Assembly: GCF_014654895.1 (NCBI RefSeq) | Contig: NZ_BNBE01000001.1 | Location: forward strand, 248,001 to 312,000 | Length of the DNA: 64,000 bases | Direction of reading: 5' to 3' | Source of the DNA: Streptomyces filamentosus | Lineage (GTDB): Bacteria > Actinomycetota > Actinomycetes > Streptomycetales > Streptomycetaceae | Shown: piece by piece, positions 32,801 to 46,400 of the stretch | How the letters are laid out: every line of letters starts with the position of its first letter | Numbering within the stretch: position 1 is the first letter of the stretch | Made by a program: the position numbers and the translations under genes | Notes under the pieces: model-generated | What the model saw: the letters and a program-made list of their open reading frames with translations, nothing else | Told to the model about the DNA's origin: nothing | Databases searched by the model: none

Positions 32801-35800
32801 CTCGCCGTCGAGGCCCGCCCCACGGACGAAGAGCTCCGCGAGGGCGGTGAGGAAGGTGGTCGGTTCGTCGCGCTCGCGGCGCAGGGCCGGAACGAGGAGA
32901 GCGTTGTCGGGCTCCTCCAGGGACGCCTGGGCCATCGCGGTCAGGATGCCGTCGGGGCCGAGTTCGAGGTACGAGGTGACACCCGCGCCCTCCAGGGCGC
33001 GGACGCCGTCGGCGAACCGGACCGCCTGGCGGACGTGCCGCACCCAGTACTCCGGGTCGGTGAGGTCGGACGCCTCCGCGAGCCGGCCGGTCACGTTCGA
33101 CACGACCGCGATACGCGGCTCCGCGTAGGCCAGACCACGCACGACCTGCCGGAACTCCTCCAGCATCGGATCCATCAACGGCGAGTGGAAGGCGTGCGAG
33201 ACCTTCAGCCGCTGCGTGGCGACACCACGCTCCTCCAGCACCGCAACGACCTTCTCGACGGCCGCCTCGGCACCCGAAATCACCGTGGAGGAAGGACCGT
33301 TGACGGCGGCTATGCCGATCTCGTCCTCACGGCCGGCCAGCAGCGGGAGTACGTCCGCCTCGGCCGCCCGGACCGCGACCATCACCCCGCCGGAAGGCAA
33401 CGCCTGCATCAGACGGCCACGAGCCGCGACGAGACGGCAGGCGTCCTCCAGCGAGAACACCCCCGCCACGTGGGCGGCGGCGATCTCGCCCACCGAATGA
33501 CCCGCCAGATAGTCCGGCCGGACGCCCAGGGACTCGACCAGACGGAACAACGCGACCTCGACGGCGAAGAGCGCGGGCTGGGTGTAGACCGTCTGCCCCA
33601 GCAGCTCACCGGAGTCCTTGATCACCTCACGCAGCGGACGTTCGAACGCGCCCTGTCCGTCCAGGAGTTCGCACGTCTCGTCCAGGGCCTTGGCGAAGAA
33701 CGGGAACGCGGCGGCAAGGCCCTCCGCCATCCCCACCCGCTGCGCGCCCTGCCCCGTGAACAGGAAGGCGAGGCGACCGCCGGTGCGCCCGACGACCGTA
33801 CGCGGGGAGGGCGAGCCCTCCGCCACGGCGGCCAGGCCGTCCAGGAGTTCCTCGCGCGTCGCGCCGAGCACGACCGCGCGGTGCGTGTGCCTCGTGCGCG
33901 ACGTGAGCGCGGCGTGGGCGACATCGAGCGGACCGGAGGCGGATCCGGCAGCGAACGCCCTTAGACGGGAAGCCTGTTCGCGCATGGCCTCCTCCGTGCG
34001 TCCGGACACCACCCACGGCACCGGGACTCCCGAAGGCCACTCCCCCACCGCCGCCTCCGCCTCGACGGACGGAGCCTCCTCCAGAATCACATGCGCGTTG
34101 GTGCCGCTGATGCCGAACGACGAGACACCCGCACGACGCGGAACACCCTCGGACGCCTCCCACGGCCGGGACTCCGTCAGCAGCTCGACCTCACCCGCCG
34201 ACCAGTCCACATGCGACGACGGAGCATCCACGTGAAGCGTCTTCGGCAGCACGCCGTGCCGCATGGCCTGCACCATCTTGATGATGCCGGCGACGCCGGC
34301 AGCGGCCTGCGTGTGACCCAGGTTCGACTTCACCGAACCGAGCCACAGCGGCCGGCCCTCCGGGCGCTCCTGACCATACGTCGCCAGCAGAGCCTGCGCC
34401 TCGATCGGATCGCCCAGGGTCGTGCCCGTCCCGTGCGCCTCGACCGCGTCCACGTCCGCCGCCGACAGACCCGCGTTCGCCAGCGCCGCACGGATCACCC
34501 GCTGCTGCGACGGACCATTGGGGGCCGTCAGACCATTGCTCGCACCGTCCTGGTTCACCGCCGAACCCCGTACGACGGCCAGGACCTGGTGTCCCTTGGC
34601 GCGGGCGTCGGAGAGGCGCTCCACGACGAGGACGCCGACGCCCTCGCCCCAGCCCGTACCGTCCGCGGCCTCCGCGAACGCCTTGCACCGGCCGTCGGCC
34701 GCGAGACCACGCTGACGGCTGAAGTCCACGAAGGTCTCCGGCGTCGCCATCACCGTCACACCACCCGCCAGGGCGAGCGAGCACTCACCCCGGCGCAGGG
34801 CCTGGATGGCCCAGTGCAGGGCCACCAGCGACGACGAGCACGCCGTGTCCACCGACACCGCCGGACCCTCCAGGCCCAGGGCGTACGCCACCCGGCCGGA
34901 GACCACACTGCCGAGGCTTCCGTTGCCGAGGTAGCCGCTGACGTCCTCGGGCACCGTGCCGAGGCGGGTGCCGTAGTCGTGGTACATGACGCCGGCGAAG
35001 ACGCCGGTCTGGGAGCCCTTCAGCGACGACGGGTCGATGCCCGCCCGCTCGATCGCCTCCCACGACGCCTCAAGCAGCAGCCGCTGCTGCGGATCCGTCG
35101 CCAGCGCCTCGCGCGGACCCATGCTGAAGAACTCGGCGTCGAAGTCGGCCGCGTCGTGGAGGAAGCCGCCCTCGCGGGCGAGGCTCTTGCCGGGGACGCC
35201 GGGCTCGGGGTCGTACAGGCCCTCGATGTCCCAGCCCCGGTCCTCCGGGAAGCCGGTGATGCCGTCGCGGCCTGCGGCGAGCAGTTCCCACAGTTCCTCG
35301 GGGTTGCGCACGTCGCCGGGGAAGCGGCAGCTCATGCCGACGATCGCGATCGGCTCGTCGTCGGAGAGCACGACGGCCGGGGCGGTCGCGGCGGGGCCCT
35401 CGTCGCGGTCCTCGACCAGTTCGCTCTTGAGGAAGCGGGCGAGGACGTCGGAGGCGGGGTAGTCGAAGACGAGGGTGGCGGGCAGCCGCAGTCCGGTCGC
35501 CTTGCCGAGGCGGTTGCGCAGGGTGACCGCCGCGAGGGAGTCGAAGCCGAGTTCCTTGAACGCGCGCTGCGGTTCCACGGCGTCCTTGCCGCCGTGTCCG
35601 AGGACCGCCGAGACCTCCGAGCGCACGAGGTCGACCAGGAAGGTGTCGCGTTCGTCCGCCGACAGGCGCGCCAGGCGGTCCCGCAGACCGGTGGAGCCGG
35701 GGTCCGCGGTTCCGGCGCTCGCCCGGCGGGCGGGGGCCGGGACGAGGGTGCGGAGCATGGCCGGGACGGGGCGGGCGGCGCGGCGCACGGCGGCGAAGTC

Positions 35801-38800
35801 CCAGCGTACGGGCAGCAGGACGGGTTCGTCGGAGGCGAGGGCGGCGTCGAAGAGCGCGGTGCCCTCCTCGGCGGTGAGCGCGAGGACGCCGTCTGCCGCG
35901 ATGCGGTCGATGTCGGCGCGGGTGAGCTTGCCGCCCATGCCCGCCCCGGTGTCCCACAGACCCCACGCGAGGGAGAGCGCGGGAAGACCCTCGGAGACCC
36001 GACGACGCGCCAGCGCGTCCAGATAACCGTTGGCAGCCGCATAGTTGCCCTGACCCGCACCGTCGAGCGTGCCCGCCATCGACGAGAACAGGACGAACGC
36101 GCTGAGATCCATCCCCCGCGTCAGCTCGTCCAGATGACGCGCCGCGTCCGCCTTCGGGCGCAGGACCACCTCCAGGCGCTCCGGCGTGAGCGAGGACAAC
36201 ACACCGTCGTCCACCACACCCGCCGTGTGGACCACGGCCGACAACGCACGCCCGGCCGGAATCCGCCCCAACACCTCCGCCAGAGCCTCCCGCTCCGACA
36301 CGTCCACCGACTCCACCACCACCGACTCCGCACCCAACGAAGCCAGCTCCTCCACCAGGTCCACCGCACCAGGAGCCTCCAGCCCCCGCCGACTCACCAA
36401 CAGCAGGTGCCGCACGCCGTGTTCCGCCACCAGGTGCCGGGCCACCACCGCACCCAGACCACCCGTACCACCGGTGACCAACACCGTCCCCGCACCGTCG
36501 AACGACACCTCCCGCACACCCGCCGAAACCCGCGCCAGACGCGGCACGAGAACCCCACCGCCCCGCAGGACGACCTCCGGCTCACCGGACGGCAGGGCAG
36601 GGAGGGGGCCGTCGGCGTCCTGCCGCTCCACCCACACGATCCGGTCGGGGTTCTCGGCCTGGGCCGCACGCACCAGTCCGAGAACCGCTCCGCGGACCAG
36701 GTCGTCGGTGTCCCGTCCGGCGACGACGACCAGCCGGGAGTCCTCGGACTCCGGTTCGGCCAGCCAGTCCTGAAGGGTCGTCAGGATCTTTTCCAGTTCG
36801 TCGCGGAGTCCGCCGCTCCCGACGGTGACGACCACCGCGTCCGGGTGCGTCCCGGCGGCGGTGGCCTCCGGGGCCTTCGTCCACTCCACGCGGAACAGGG
36901 AGTCGTGCGCGAGGGCGGGGGCGGCGGTGAGCCGCTTCGGGTCCACGGCCCGCAGGGCGAGGGAGGCCACGGTGGCCACGGGGGCGCCGTCCGCGCCGGC
37001 GATGTCCAGCGCCAGGGTGTCGGGGCCGGAGCCGGTGAGGCGGACGCGCAGGGCTCCCGCTCCCGTGGCGTGGAGCCGTACGCCGCTCCAGGCGAAGGGG
37101 AGGCGGAGGGCGGCCGCGGGATCTCCGGCGGCCGGGTCCGTGTCGGCGCCCGCGGCGTGGAGTGCCGCGTCCAGCAGGGCGGGGTGCAGGCCGAAGCGCG
37201 CGGCCTGGTCCCGTACGGGCTCGGGGAGTTCGACCTCGGCGAAGAGTTCGTCGCCGCGCTTCCAGACGGCGCGCAGGCCCTGGAAGGCGGGCCCGTAGCC
37301 GTAGCCCTGCTCCGCCATGCGCGGGTAGAGGTCGCTCACGTCGACGGCGGTGGCGCCCTTCGGGGGCCAGGTCCCCAGGTCGGCGGCGGGCGCCGGCCGC
37401 TCGGGGGCGAGGGTGCCGGTGGCGTGGAGGGTCCACGGCGTGCCGGGCTCGTCGTCCTGGTCGTCGGGGCGCGCATGGATCCGGACCGGGCGCCGCCCGT
37501 CCGCGTCGGCGGTGCCGACGGAGACCTGCATCCGGACCCCGCCGCGCGGGGGCAGGACCAGCGGCGCGGTGAGGGTCAGCTCGTCGAGGAGGCCGCAGCC
37601 GACCTGGTCGCCGGCGCGGATCGCCATCTCGACGAAGGCGGTGCCGGGGAGCAGGACCGTGTCCCCCGCGGCGTGGTCGGCGAGCCACGGCTGGGTCTCC
37701 AGGCTCAGCCGTCCGGTGAGGAGCGCCTCGTCCGCGTCGGCGAGGGCGATCGCCGCGCCGAGGAGGGGGTGGTCCGCCTTGCCCAGGCCCCAGGCGGTGG
37801 GGTCGCCGGCGTCCCCGAGGGAGTCCGGCCAGTGGCGCCGGCGCTGGAAGGCGTACGTGGGGAGGTCGAGGCGGCGGGCGCCGCCGCCCGCGTGGAACGC
37901 CTCCCAGTCGACGGGGGCGCCGAGGACGTGGGCGCGGCCGAGTGCTTCCGCGAAGGCGACGGCGGCGGGCTCGCCGGGGGCGGGCGGACCGATGACGGCC
38001 GGGGTGAAGTCCTCGGTCGCGGCGGCCAGGACGGGGCCGGCGGGCGCGGGCGCGGGGCCCGCGTCGACGAAGAGGGTGTGGCCGCCCGCGACGAGGGCGG
38101 CGGTCGCCTCGGCGTACTCCTCCTCGGTGCGGGTCAGGAGGAGCTGCGCGCCGCCGGGACGTCCGGTCGCGGCCGGGGGTCCGGCGGCGGGGTCGGCGGC
38201 GAGGCGGGCGGCTTCGTCCAGGGAGAGTCCGCCGGCGAGGTGGGCGGCGGCGATGCCGCCGGAGCCGTGGCCGAGGACGGCGGCGGGCCGCAGTCCGTGG
38301 GCGCGCCAGAGGGCGGCGAGCGCGAGCTGTACGGCGAAGGCTCCGGCGCGGGCGACGGCCGGGTCGTCGGGCGAGGGCGCGTCCGGCTCGCCGCCGACGA
38401 CGCGGGTCAGGTCCGGGCCGGTGTCGCCGTGGGCGCCGAGCGCGAGGGCCGTGGTCCGCAGGTGTGCGGCGAACAGCGGTGAGGACGCGGACAGTTCGCG
38501 GGCGACGCGGAGCCAGGGGGCTTGGTCCGCGGTCTCTCCGGGGGCGGCTTCGAGGCCGGGGAGGACGAGGACGGTGCGGGGTTCCCGGGCCGCGGCGCCC
38601 CGGATCACGGTGCCGGCTCCCTCCGCCGGTTCCGTGCCCTCGGCGAGGGCACGGAGTCCGGCGAGGAGGGCGGGGCGGTCCGGCGCGGTGAGGACGGCGC
38701 GGTGTTCGAGGGTGGCCCGGGTGAGCGCGAGGGAGTGGGCGAGGTCCTGGTGGCGCGGCTCGTCGCCCGTCTCCAGCCGGTGGAGGAGGCGGGCGGCCTG

Positions 38801-40408
38801 GGCCCTGAGCGCCGGTTCGTCGGCGGCGGAGAGGAGGACGGGGAGGGCGCGCGCGTCACGGGAGGCCGTGCCCGCCGGGTCCTGAGTCTCCCCCGCTCCT
38901 TCCGTCTCCCCCGCCCGTGCCGTCCGGTCCGCCGGGGCCGCCGGAGCGGGCGCCCAGGCGAGGGGCTCGGCGTCCGGCCTCGGCTCGCCGGTGGCGGTGT
39001 CGTCGGCGTCGGCGGTCTCCGGCGCCTCCTCGATGATCACGTGGGCGTTGGTGCCGCTGATGCCGAACGACGAGACGGCGGCCCGGCGCGGCGCGCCGTC
39101 CTCCTTCTCCCACGGGCGGGCGTCCGTGAGGAGGGCGACGGCTCCGGCCTCCCAGTCCACCTGGGACGTGGGGGCGTCGACGTGCAGCGTCTTCGGCAGG
39201 ACTCCGTGCCGCATCGCCTGCACCATCTTGATGATGCCCGCGGCGCCCGCGGCGGCCTGCGTGTGCCCCATGTTGGACTTGATCGAGCCCAGCCACAGCG
39301 GCCGGTCGCCGGGGCGCTCCCTGCCGTAGGTGGCGAGGAGGGCCTGGGCCTCGATGGGGTCGCCGAGGCGGGTGCCGGTGCCGTGCGCCTCGACGGCGTC
39401 GACGTCGGCGGGAGCCAGCCGGGCGTCGGCGAGGGCGGCGCGGATGACGCGCTGCTGGGAGGGGCCGTTGGGGGCGGTCAGGCCGTTGCTGGCGCCGTCC
39501 TGGTTGAGGGCGGAGCCGCGTACCACGGCGAGCACGCGGTGGCCGTTGCGGCGGGCGTCGGACAGGCGCTCCAGGACGAGCAGGCCCACGCCTTCCGACC
39601 AGCCGGTGCCGTCGGCGGCCTCGGCGAAGGACTTGCAGCGGCCGTCCGGGGCGAGGCCGCGCTGCCGGCTGAACTCGACGAAGGTGCGGGGGGTGGACAT
39701 GACCGTCACACCACCGGCGAGGGCGAGGGAGGAGGTGCCCTGCCGCAGCGACTGGCAGGCGAGGTGCAGGGCCACCAGCGAGGAGGAGCAGGCCGTGTCG
39801 ATGGAGACGGCCTGGCCTTCGAGGCCGAGGCTGTAGGAGACCCGGCCCGAGACGACGCTGCTGTCGGTGCCCACGACGAGGAAGCCCTCGGCGCCCTCGG
39901 GCACCGTCCCGGGACGGGCGTGGTAGTCGGCCGCCATGACGCCGACGAACACCGACGTCTGGCTTCCGCGCAGGGTCTCCGCGTCGATGCCGGCCTGCTC
40001 GAACGCCTCCCACGACGCCTCCAGGATCACCCGCTGCTGCGGGTCCGTGGCGGCCGCCTCGTGAGGGCTCATGCTGAAGAACGAGGCGTCGAAGAGCGGG
40101 GCGTCGTGCAGGAACCCGCCCTCCTTCGCGTACGTCTTGCCGGAGCGCGAGGCATCGGTGTCGAAGACGCCGTCGAGGTCCCAGCCGCGGTCGGAGGGGA
40201 ACGGCGTGACCGCGTCCCGGCCTTCGGCGACCAGCCGCCACAGGTCGTCCGGGTTCTCCACCCCGCCGGGGAACCGGCAGCTCATGCCGACGATGGCGAT
40301 CGGTTCCCGGGCGGCGGCGGTGACCTGGTCGTGCCGCCGGCGGAGCCGCTCGTTCTCCAGAAGGGAGTTGCGCAGCGCTTCCGCTATCTGCTCGACAGAA
40401 GTACTCAC
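29873..40408 (-). CDS. modular type I PKS, two extension modules (KS-AT(decayed)-DH-KR-ACP, KS-AT-DH-KR-ACP)
   Basis: A 3511-residue PKS. N-terminal docking helix [23 protein letters not shown]1 about 34-460 (TACSSS cysteine near 206); remnant AT about 607-830; DH1 about 880-1150; KR1 core 1300-1550 with TGGTGGLG and VVDDG; ACP1 with LGFDSL near 1619; KS2 1685-2110; AT2 2210-2550 with GHSVGE and HAFHS (malonyl type); DH2 2577-2850; KR2 from 3060 with VLDDG; ACP2 near 3384; then a C-terminal docking tail ending [13 protein letters not shown]. Both KRs are B-type by the LDD-like motif. AT1 lacks the GQG loop, has GHGSGG in place of GHSxGE, and misses the HAFH part, so it should be inactive. DH1 has HAAGD where HxxxG is normal. 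GTG start, 22 bases after the loading PKS gene. It should extend the chain as modules 3 and 4. Confidence 0.93.
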   Translation of the reverse strand: MSTSVEQIAEALRNSLLENERLRRRHDQVTAAAREPIAIVGMSCRFPGGVENPDDLWRLVAEGRDAVTPFPSDRGWDLDGVFDTDASRSGKTYAKEGGFLHDAPLFDASFFSMSPHEAAATDPQQRVILEASWEAFEQAGIDAETLRGSQTSVFVGVMAADYHARPGTVPEGAEGFLVVGTDSSVVSGRVSYSLGLEGQAVSIDTACSSSLVALHLACQSLRQGTSSLALAGGVTVMSTPRTFVEFSRQRGLAPDGRCKSFAEAADGTGWSEGVGLLVLERLSDARRNGHRVLAVVRGSALNQDGASNGLTAPNGPSQQRVIRAALADARLAPADVDAVEAHGTGTRLGDPIEAQALLATYGRERPGDRPLWLGSIKSNMGHTQAAAGAAGIIKMVQAMRHGVLPKTLHVDAPTSQVDWEAGAVALLTDARPWEKEDGAPRRAAVSSFGISGTNAHVIIEEAPETADADDTATGEPRPDAEPLAWAPAPAAPADRTARAGETEGAGETQDPAGTASRDARALPVLLSAADEPALRAQAARLLHRLETGDEPRHQDLAHSLALTRATLEHRAVLTAPDRPALLAGLRALAEGTEPAEGAGTVIRGAAAREPRTVLVLPGLEAAPGETADQAPWLRVARELSASSPLFAAHLRTTALALGAHGDTGPDLTRVVGGEPDAPSPDDPAVARAGAFAVQLALAALWRAHGLRPAAVLGHGSGGIAAAHLAGGLSLDEAARLAADPAAGPPAATGRPGGAQLLLTRTEEEYAEATAALVAGGHTLFVDAGPAPAPAGPVLAAATEDFTPAVIGPPAPGEPAAVAFAEALGRAHVLGAPVDWEAFHAGGGARRLDLPTYAFQRRRHWPDSLGDAGDPTAWGLGKADHPLLGAAIALADADEALLTGRLSLETQPWLADHAAGDTVLLPGTAFVEMAIRAGDQVGCGLLDELTLTAPLVLPPRGGVRMQVSVGTADADGRRPVRIHARPDDQDDEPGTPWTLHATGTLAPERPAPAADLGTWPPKGATAVDVSDLYPRMAEQGYGYGPAFQGLRAVWKRGDELFAEVELPEPVRDQAARFGLHPALLDAALHAAGADTDPAAGDPAAALRLPFAWSGVRLHATGAGALRVRLTGSGPDTLALDIAGADGAPVATVASLALRAVDPKRLTAAPALAHDSLFRVEWTKAPEATAAGTHPDAVVVTVGSGGLRDELEKILTTLQDWLAEPESEDSRLVVVAGRDTDDLVRGAVLGLVRAAQAENPDRIVWVERQDADGPLPALPSGEPEVVLRGGGVLVPRLARVSAGVREVSFDGAGTVLVTGGTGGLGAVVARHLVAEHGVRHLLLVSRRGLEAPGAVDLVEELASLGAESVVVESVDVSEREALAEVLGRIPAGRALSAVVHTAGVVDDGVLSSLTPERLEVVLRPKADAARHLDELTRGMDLSAFVLFSSMAGTLDGAGQGNYAAANGYLDALARRRVSEGLPALSLAWGLWDTGAGMGGKLTRADIDRIAADGVLALTAEEGTALFDAALASDEPVLLPVRWDFAAVRRAARPVPAMLRTLVPAPARRASAGTADPGSTGLRDRLARLSADERDTFLVDLVRSEVSAVLGHGGKDAVEPQRAFKELGFDSLAAVTLRNRLGKATGLRLPATLVFDYPASDVLARFLKSELVEDRDEGPAATAPAVVLSDDEPIAIVGMSCRFPGDVRNPEELWELLAAGRDGITGFPEDRGWDIEGLYDPEPGVPGKSLAREGGFLHDAADFDAEFFSMGPREALATDPQQRLLLEASWEAIERAGIDPSSLKGSQTGVFAGVMYHDYGTRLGTVPEDVSGYLGNGSLGSVVSGRVAYALGLEGPAVSVDTACSSSLVALHWAIQALRRGECSLALAGGVTVMATPETFVDFSRQRGLAADGRCKAFAEAADGTGWGEGVGVLVVERLSDARAKGHQVLAVVRGSAVNQDGASNGLTAPNGPSQQRVIRAALANAGLSAADVDAVEAHGTGTTLGDPIEAQALLATYGQERPEGRPLWLGSVKSNLGHTQAAAGVAGIIKMVQAMRHGVLPKTLHVDAPSSHVDWSAGEVELLTESRPWEASEGVPRRAGVSSFGISGTNAHVILEEAPSVEAEAAVGEWPSGVPVPWVVSGRTEEAMREQASRLRAFAAGSASGPLDVAHAALTSRTRHTHRAVVLGATREELLDGLAAVAEGSPSPRTVVGRTGGRLAFLFTGQGAQRVGMAEGLAAAFPFFAKALDETCELLDGQGAFERPLREVIKDSGELLGQTVYTQPALFAVEVALFRLVESLGVRPDYLAGHSVGEIAAAHVAGVFSLEDACRLVAARGRLMQALPSGGVMVAVRAAEADVLPLLAGREDEIGIAAVNGPSSTVISGAEAAVEKVVAVLEERGVATQRLKVSHAFHSPLMDPMLEEFRQVVRGLAYAEPRIAVVSNVTGRLAEASDLTDPEYWVRHVRQAVRFADGVRALEGAGVTSYLELGPDGILTAMAQASLEEPDNALLVPALRRERDEPTTFLTALAELFVRGAGLDGEALFGGFGARRVDLPTYAFQHVRYWLDAAPAAVDASALGLRPAGHPLLGAAVELPDSGGVALTGRLSQAAQPWLADHRVAGAVLVPGSAFVELAVHAGEHAGCDRLDELTLTAPLPLPERGGVQVLVTVSGPDEAGRRTVRIHARPDGQDPDAEWTVHAAGTLLPAFAPLTEPAHLSVWPPEGAEEIELPDAYGELAGQGYGYGPAFQGLRRAWRGSGEILAEVELPEEDAPGGGEGFGLHPALLDAALHASLLPTGLPEDPEEGPRLPFSWNGVTLYSAGATALRVRLREDAAGALAVDAYDTSGAPVLTVGSLVARAVPAGGPGPSGRSAGAALHRVVWREAAPAGAGETEPYVLLADLARTLDDGGTVPGTIVVHGADGTEVKEGADGTAPDPALPEADRARAVLLGTVGVLHGLLADERLAAARVVVVTEGAVAATGDDASADLTHAPLWGLVRSVREEYPDRVALVDVEPGTGGDDRLAAAVALGVPEVAVRGDRLLVPRLVQAGTGAEDGTGQAGPAAFDPDGTVLVTGGTGGLGAILARHLVTAHGVRHLLLLSRSGERAPGAEALRDELLALGAAGVTVRACDVADETALADAVAALPAGHPLTGIVHTAGVLDDGTFAALTPERFDTVLRPKLDAALHLDALATRQDVRSFVLFSSLAGTTGSAGQANYAAANASLDALARRRRAAGLPGLSLAWGLWGAEDGADGMGEGLSETDRARMARSGVAPLDVREGLALFDAALRSDEAVLVPVRLDTAPIRARAATEGVPALFRELVTGPVRRDRRPAGAGRTDGPGTLAGRLAGLSDADRRALLLTLVRTHVAAVLGHAGPEAVDAERGFSELGFDSLAAVEMRNRLGAATGLRLTSTLIYDHPTPVAVAAHLLGELVEETAEPTVEDELARLERLLGTATPDPAEHARIGARLRALSARWADGAAGAEREQEEADGAGALEAASADDLFDILDNELGL
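32839..33772. repeat. AT repeat tract, copy in module 4
   Basis: Near-identical to 43355-44289 in module 2, with only scattered mismatches, including silent sites. The similarity fades sharply on both sides. Confidence 0.75.
34014..35116. repeat. KS repeat tract, copy in module 4
   Basis: Near-identical to 44510-45614, starting in the KS-AT linker (CACGGCACCGGGACTCCCG) and covering most of the KS; the N-terminal part of the KS differs more. Confidence 0.75.
35908..36600. repeat. KR repeat tract, copy in module 3
   Basis: About 690 bp of KR sequence nearly the same as 46402-47094 and 41236-41842. Codon choice inside the tract (CACC, GCCGACAAC) differs from the G-rich style around it. Confidence 0.8.
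37835..38590 (-). other. decayed acyltransferase domain of module 3
   Basis: About 250 residues between the KS and DH occupy the AT position but the motif GQGAQ is replaced by [10 protein letters not shown], the nucleophile motif GHSxGE by GHGSGG (near residue 711, serine displaced) and the small subdomain with the HAFHSPLM specificity segment is missing. The post-AT end ([11 protein letters not shown]) is intact. The other three complete ATs in the window keep every motif. Confidence 0.85.
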
Positions 40409-40430
40409 GATTGCTGTACGCCTTCCTCGG

Positions 40431-43400
40431 TCACTCGGAATCGCTGCGTCGGGCCGCCTCGGCCAGCAGGGCCTCGACGTCCATGGCCATGATCGTTTCG
40501 CTCTGGTCGGCGGCCGTGTCCGGACCGGAGTCCGGGCCGGCGTCCGTGCCGGTCTCCGTCCGCGGAGTCCCGGCGGCGCCCTCCGGCGCCGCCAGCGCGA
40601 GGAGCGAGTCGAGCAGCCCGGCCTCGCTGACGCGTGCCAGCGTGAGGGCGTCGAGCGCCCTGCGGAACGTCTCCTCGTCGAGCCCGCCGGCCGGGGCGGC
40701 GGCCTCGGGGATGCCGGGGAGCAGTTCGGCGAGGAGGTACTTCGACAGGGCCACCGGGCTCGGGTAGTCGAAGATCAGCGTCGCGGGGAGCCGCTGCCCG
40801 GTCGCCTTGTTGAGCCGGTTGCGCAGTTCGATCGCGGTCAGCGAGTCGAAGCCGACCTCCTGGAAGGACCTGGCCGGGTCCACGGTGGCGGCGGAGACGT
40901 GTCCCAGGACCGCGGCCACGTGCGCGCAGACCAGGTTCTGGAGGAGGTGCAGCTGCTCGTCCTCCGCCAGGCCGGAGAGCTGCTGCTCCAGGCTCTCGTC
41001 CGCCGCCGGGGCCGCCGCGGCCCGCGCCTCCCGCGCCTGCCGGGCGGGCCGGGCGGCGTCCGGGGCGACCAGGCCGCGCAGCAGGGCCGGTACGCCGCCG
41101 GTGCGGCCCCGGAGGCCCGCCGGGTCGAGCCGTACGGGCATGAGCACCGCCTCCTCGGCGGTGAGGGCCGCGTCGAGGAGGGCAAGGCTGTCCTCCTCCG
41201 ACAGGCCGACGACCCCGGAGGCGTTGATGCGGTGGACGTCGGCGCGGGTGAGCTTGCCGCCCATGCCCGCCCCGGTGTCCCACAGACCCCACGCGAGGGA
41301 GAGCGCGGGAAGACCCTCGGCGACCCGACGACGCGCCAGCGCGTCCAGATAGCCATTGGCAGCCGCATAGTTGCCCTGACCCGCACCGTCGAGCGTGCCC
41401 GCCATCGACGAGAACAGGACGAACGCGCTGAGATCCATACCCCGCGTCAGCTCGTCCAGGTGACGCGCCGCGTCCGCCTTCGGGCGCAGGACCACCTCCA
41501 GGCGCTCCGGCGTGAGCGACGACAGCACACCGTCGTCCACCACACCCGCCGTGTGGACCACGGCCGACAACGGACGCCCGGCCGGGATCCGGCCCAGCAC
41601 CTCCGCCAGGGCCTCCCGCTCCGACACGTCCACCGACTCCACCACCACCGACTCCGCACCCAGCGAAGCCAGTTCACCGACGAGTCCGGGCGCTCCGGGG
41701 GCCTCCAGCCCCCGCCGGCTCACCAACAGCAGGTGCCGCACGCCGTGTTCCGCCACCAGGTGCCGGGCCACCACCGCGCCCAGACCACCCGTGCCACCGG
41801 TGACCAGCACCGTCCCCGCACCGCCGAACGACACCTCCCGCACCCCGGCCTGAGCCGGAGCCAGCCGGGGGGCCCGCACCTCGCCCCCGTGAAGGGAGAG
41901 TTCCGGCTCGCCCGAGGCGACGGCGGCGGGCAGGGCCCGCAGGGAGGCGTCGGATCCGTCCGACCGCACGAGGACGATCCGGTCCGGGTTCTCGGCCTGG
42001 GCCGCACGCACCAGGCCGGTGACGGCGCCGTCCACCAGGTCGTCGGTGCCGGACTCCGTCACCACGACGAGCCTGCCGCCCTCGTACCGACCGTCGGCGA
42101 GCCATCCCTGGAGGAGGCCGAGGACGCGCGCCAGCTCGTCCCGCAGCCCTCCTCCGCCCACCGGTACGAGCACGACGCCCGCGCCGGCGACGGCGTCGAG
42201 CCCGTCCGCCGTCTCCACGCCCCACTCGGCCGCCCAGGCGTACGACCCGGGGCCCACGAGCGCCCAGCGGCCCTCCAGGACCGCGGCCGGGTCGACGGAC
42301 ACCCCGGTCCACTCCGTGCGGTACAGGGCGCCCGCGCCGTCCGTCCGCCCCGCCGCCGCGATCTGGGCGGCCGACAGCGGGCGCGCCACCATCGAGCCGA
42401 CCGACATGACCGGCAGGCCCGCACTGTCGGCGATGACGAGGGAGGACTCGTCGGGGGCCGCCGACGAGACCTTCACGCGCAGGGCGGTCACCCCCTCGGC
42501 GTGCAGGAACACGTCCGTCCAGGCGAAGGGGAGCGAGGCCCCTTCCGTGCCGCGCCGGGAGTTGTCGAGCAGTTCGGTCGCGTGCAGGGCGGAGTCCAGC
42601 AGCGCGGGGTGGAGGGCGAACGTGGCCGCGGCCCCGTGCGACGCCTCCGGCAGGGTGACCTCGGCGAAGACCTCGCCGTTCCGCTTCCAGGCGGCCCGCA
42701 GCCCCTGGAAGACGGGGCCGTAGGCGAGGCCGGCGGCGGCGAGTTCGCCGTACACGCCGTCCAGGTCGACGGCGACGGCCCCCTTGGGCGGCCACACGCC
42801 CAGACCGGCGGGGGCGTGCGGGGCCGCGTCGGTGAGCGCGCCGGTGGCGTGCAGCGACCAGGCGCGGTCCGCGGGCGCGCCCTCCTCCCGGGAGTGCACC
42901 GAGAACGGCCACCGGCCGCCCTCGTCGGGGTCGCCCACGGTGACGCGGATCTGGACCCCGCCGTGCTCGGGCAGGACGAGCGGCGACTGGAGGGTCAGCT
43001 CCTCCAGATGGGTCTGGCCCTTGTGCCGGGCCGCCCGGATCGCCATGTCGACGAAGGCCGTCCCCGGCAGCAGCACCGCACCGGCCACCGTGTGGTCGGC
43101 GAGCCAGGGGTGCGTGTCGAGGCCGACCCGGCCGGTGAGCAGGTAGCCCGCCGAGTCGGGCAGTTCGATGGCCGCGCCGAGGAAGGGGTGCTCGGTCGCC
43201 GCCTGCCCCAGCGAGGCGGCGTCACCGGGGGCGGCGACGGCGTCGAGCCAGTAGTGCTCGTGCTGGAAGGCGTACGTGGGGAGGTCGACGCGACGGGCAC
43301 CGGTACCGGCGAAGAGCGCGGCCCAGTCGACGTCCACGCCGGCTTCGAAGAGGGCGCCGAGGGCGGTGAGGAAGGTCGTGGGCTCGTCGCGCTCGCGGCG

Positions 43401-46400
43401 CAGGGCCGGGACGAGGAGCGCGTTGTCGGGCTCCTCCAGGGACGCCTGGGCCATCGCGGTCAGGATGCCGTCGGGCCCGAGTTCGAGGTACGAGGTGACA
43501 CCCGCGCCCTCCAGGGCGCGGACGCCGTCGGCGAACCGGACCGCCTGGCGGACGTGCCGCACCCAGTACTCCGGGTCCGTGAGGTCGGACGCCTCCGCGA
43601 GACGGCCGGTCACGTTCGACACGACCGCGATACGCGGCTCCGCGTAGGCCAGACCACGCACGACCTGCCGGAACTCCTCCAGCATCGGATCCATCAACGG
43701 CGAGTGGAAGGCGTGAGAGACGGACAGCCGGACCGCTCCGATCCCCTTCTCCTCCAGCACCGCCACGACCTTCTCCACGGCCGCCTCGGCACCCGAAATC
43801 ACTGTGGAGGAAGGACCGTTGACGGCGGCTATGCCGACCTCGGCCTCGCGGCCGGCCAGCAGGGGAAGCACGTCCGCCTCGGCCGCCCGGACCGCGACCA
43901 TCACCCCGCCGGAAGGCAACGCCTGCATCAGGCGGCCACGGGCGACGACCAGGTGACAGGCGTCCTCCAGGGAGAACACCCCGGCCACGTGGGCGGCAGC
44001 GATCTCGCCCACCGAATGACCCGCCAGATAGTCCGGCCGGACGCCCAGGGACTCAACGAGACGGAACAAGGCCACCTCGACGGCGAAGAGCGCGGGCTGG
44101 GTGTAGACCGTCTGGTTCAGCAGCTCACCGGAGCCCTTGATCACCTCACGCAGCGGACGCTCGAACGCGCCCTGCCCGTCCAGGAGTTCAGACACCTCGT
44201 CCAGAGCGGTCGCGAAGACCGGGAACGCGGCCGCAAGACCCTCCGCCATCCCCACCCGCTGCGCACCCTGACCCGTGAACAGGAACGCCAGCTGGCCTTC
44301 GAGTCGTCGGCCGGGTTCCATCCCGCCGAGCCCCTCGGTCAGGGCGTCGAGTCCGGAGCCGAGCACCACGGCCCGGTGGTCGAGGACCGCGCGCGTGGTG
44401 GCGAGCGCGTGTCCGAGGTCCACGGGAGAGGGGGCCGTCGCGGAGGCGAAGGCCCGGAGCTGGTCGGCCTGGGCCCGCAGGGCGGTGGGGGTGCTGCCGG
44501 AGACGATCCACGGCACCGGGACTCCCGAAGGCCACTCCCCCGCCGTCACCTCCGCCTCGGCGGACGGAGCCTCCTCGATGATCACGTGAGCGTTGGTGCC
44601 GCTGATGCCGAAGGACGACACGCCCGCCCTGCGCGGGGCAGTCCCGGACGCCTCCCACGGCCGGGACTCCGTCAGCAGCTCGACCTCGCCCGCCGACCAG
44701 TCGACGTGCGACGAGGGAGCATCCACGTGCAGCGTCTTCGGCAGCAGACCGTTCCGCATGGCCTGCACCATCTTGATCACACCGGCGACGCCGGCGGCGG
44801 CCTGGGTGTGTCCGAGGTTCGACTTGACCGAGCCGAGCCACAGCGGCCGGCCCTCCGGGCGCTCCTGGCCGTAGGTGGCGAGGAGGGCCTGCGCCTCGAT
44901 CGGGTCACCGAGGCGGGTGCCGGTGCCGTGCGCCTCGACGGCGTCCACGTCGGCGGCCGACAGACCCGCGTCGGCGAGGGCGGCGCGGATGACGCGCTGC
45001 TGGGAGGGGCCGTTGGGGGCGGTCAGACCATTGCTCGCACCGTCCTGGTTGACGGCCGAGCCCCGCACCACCGCCAGGACCTGGTGTCCCTTCGCGCGGG
45101 CATCGGAGAGACGCTCCACGACGAGGACGCCGACGCCCTCGCCCCAGCCCGTACCGTCCGCGGCCTCCGCGAACGCCTTGCACCGGCCGTCGGCGGCGAG
45201 ACCACGCTGCCGGCTGAAGTCCACGAAGGTCTCCGGCGTCGCCATCACCGTCACACCACCCGCCAGAGCGAGCGAGCACTCACCACGGCGCAGGGCCTGA
45301 ATGGCCCAGTGCAGGGCCACCAGCGACGACGAGCACGCCGTGTCCACCGACACCGCCGGACCCTCCAGGCCCAGGGCGTACGCCACCCGGCCGGAGACCA
45401 CACTGCCGAGGCTTCCGTTGCCGAGGTAGGTCTCCAGGTCCTCGGGGACCTGGCCGCCGAGGCGGGAGGCGTAGTCGTGGTACATGACGCCGGCGAAGAC
45501 ACCGGTCTGCGAACCCTTCAGCGACGACGGGTCGATGCCCGCCCGCTCGATCGCCTCCCACGACGCCTCAAGCAGCAGCCGCTGCTGCGGATCCGTCGCC
45601 AGCGCCTCGCGCGGGCTGATCCCGAAGAACTGGGCGTCGAAGTCGGCGGCGTCGTGGAGGAAGCCGCCCTCGTCGGAGTACGTCTTGCCGGGGGTGCCGG
45701 GCTCGGGGTCGTACAGGCCCTGGACGTCCCAGCCGCGGTTGGCGGGGAAGCGGGAGATGCCGTCGCGGCCTGCGGCGAGCAGTTCCCACAGTTCCTCGGG
45801 GTTGCGCACGTCGCCGGGGAAGCGGCAGCTCATGCCGACGATCGCGATCGGCTCGTCGTCCGAGACCGTGACGGCCGGCGGGTTCTCGGCGGCCGGGGTC
45901 TCGGCGCCGAGGACCGTCTCCTTGATGTGGTCGGCGAGGGCCTGCGGGGTCGGGTAGTCGAAGACGAGCGTGGCGGGCAGGCGCAGCCCGGTCTCGGCGT
46001 TGAGCCGGTTGCGGAGGTCGACGGCGGACAGCGAGTCGAAGCCGATCTCGGTGAAGGCCCTCTTGGGGTCGATGGCCGAGCCGCTCTCGTGGTGGAGGAC
46101 GGCCGCCACGTGGGTGCGGACCAGGTCGAGCAGGGCCCGGGTGCGCTCGTCCGCCGGGAGGCCGGCGAGCCGCTGCGCGATGGGGGTGTCGGCCGTGGTC
46201 GTGGGGCCGGCCGCGGCCGCCCGCCGGCCGGGGGCGCGGACGAGGTCGCGGAGCAGGGCCGGCACGCCGCCGGGGCGGGCGCGCAGGTCCGCCGGGTGGA
46301 GGCGGACGGGGGCGGCGACGGGCACGTCGCTCGTGAGGGCGGCGTCGAAGAGCGCGAGGCTCTCCGCCGCGTCGAGTCCGATCATTCCGGAGGAGTTGAG

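Noticed and set aside
29786..33964. Plus-strand open frame antisense to the PKS end
   Set aside because: Same kind of shadow; composition is biased and no motif is found.
37835..38590. Module 3 as evidence of a trans-AT PKS
   Set aside because: The other modules have intact cis-ATs and a remnant AT is in place; this is a decayed cis-AT, not the trans-AT layout.
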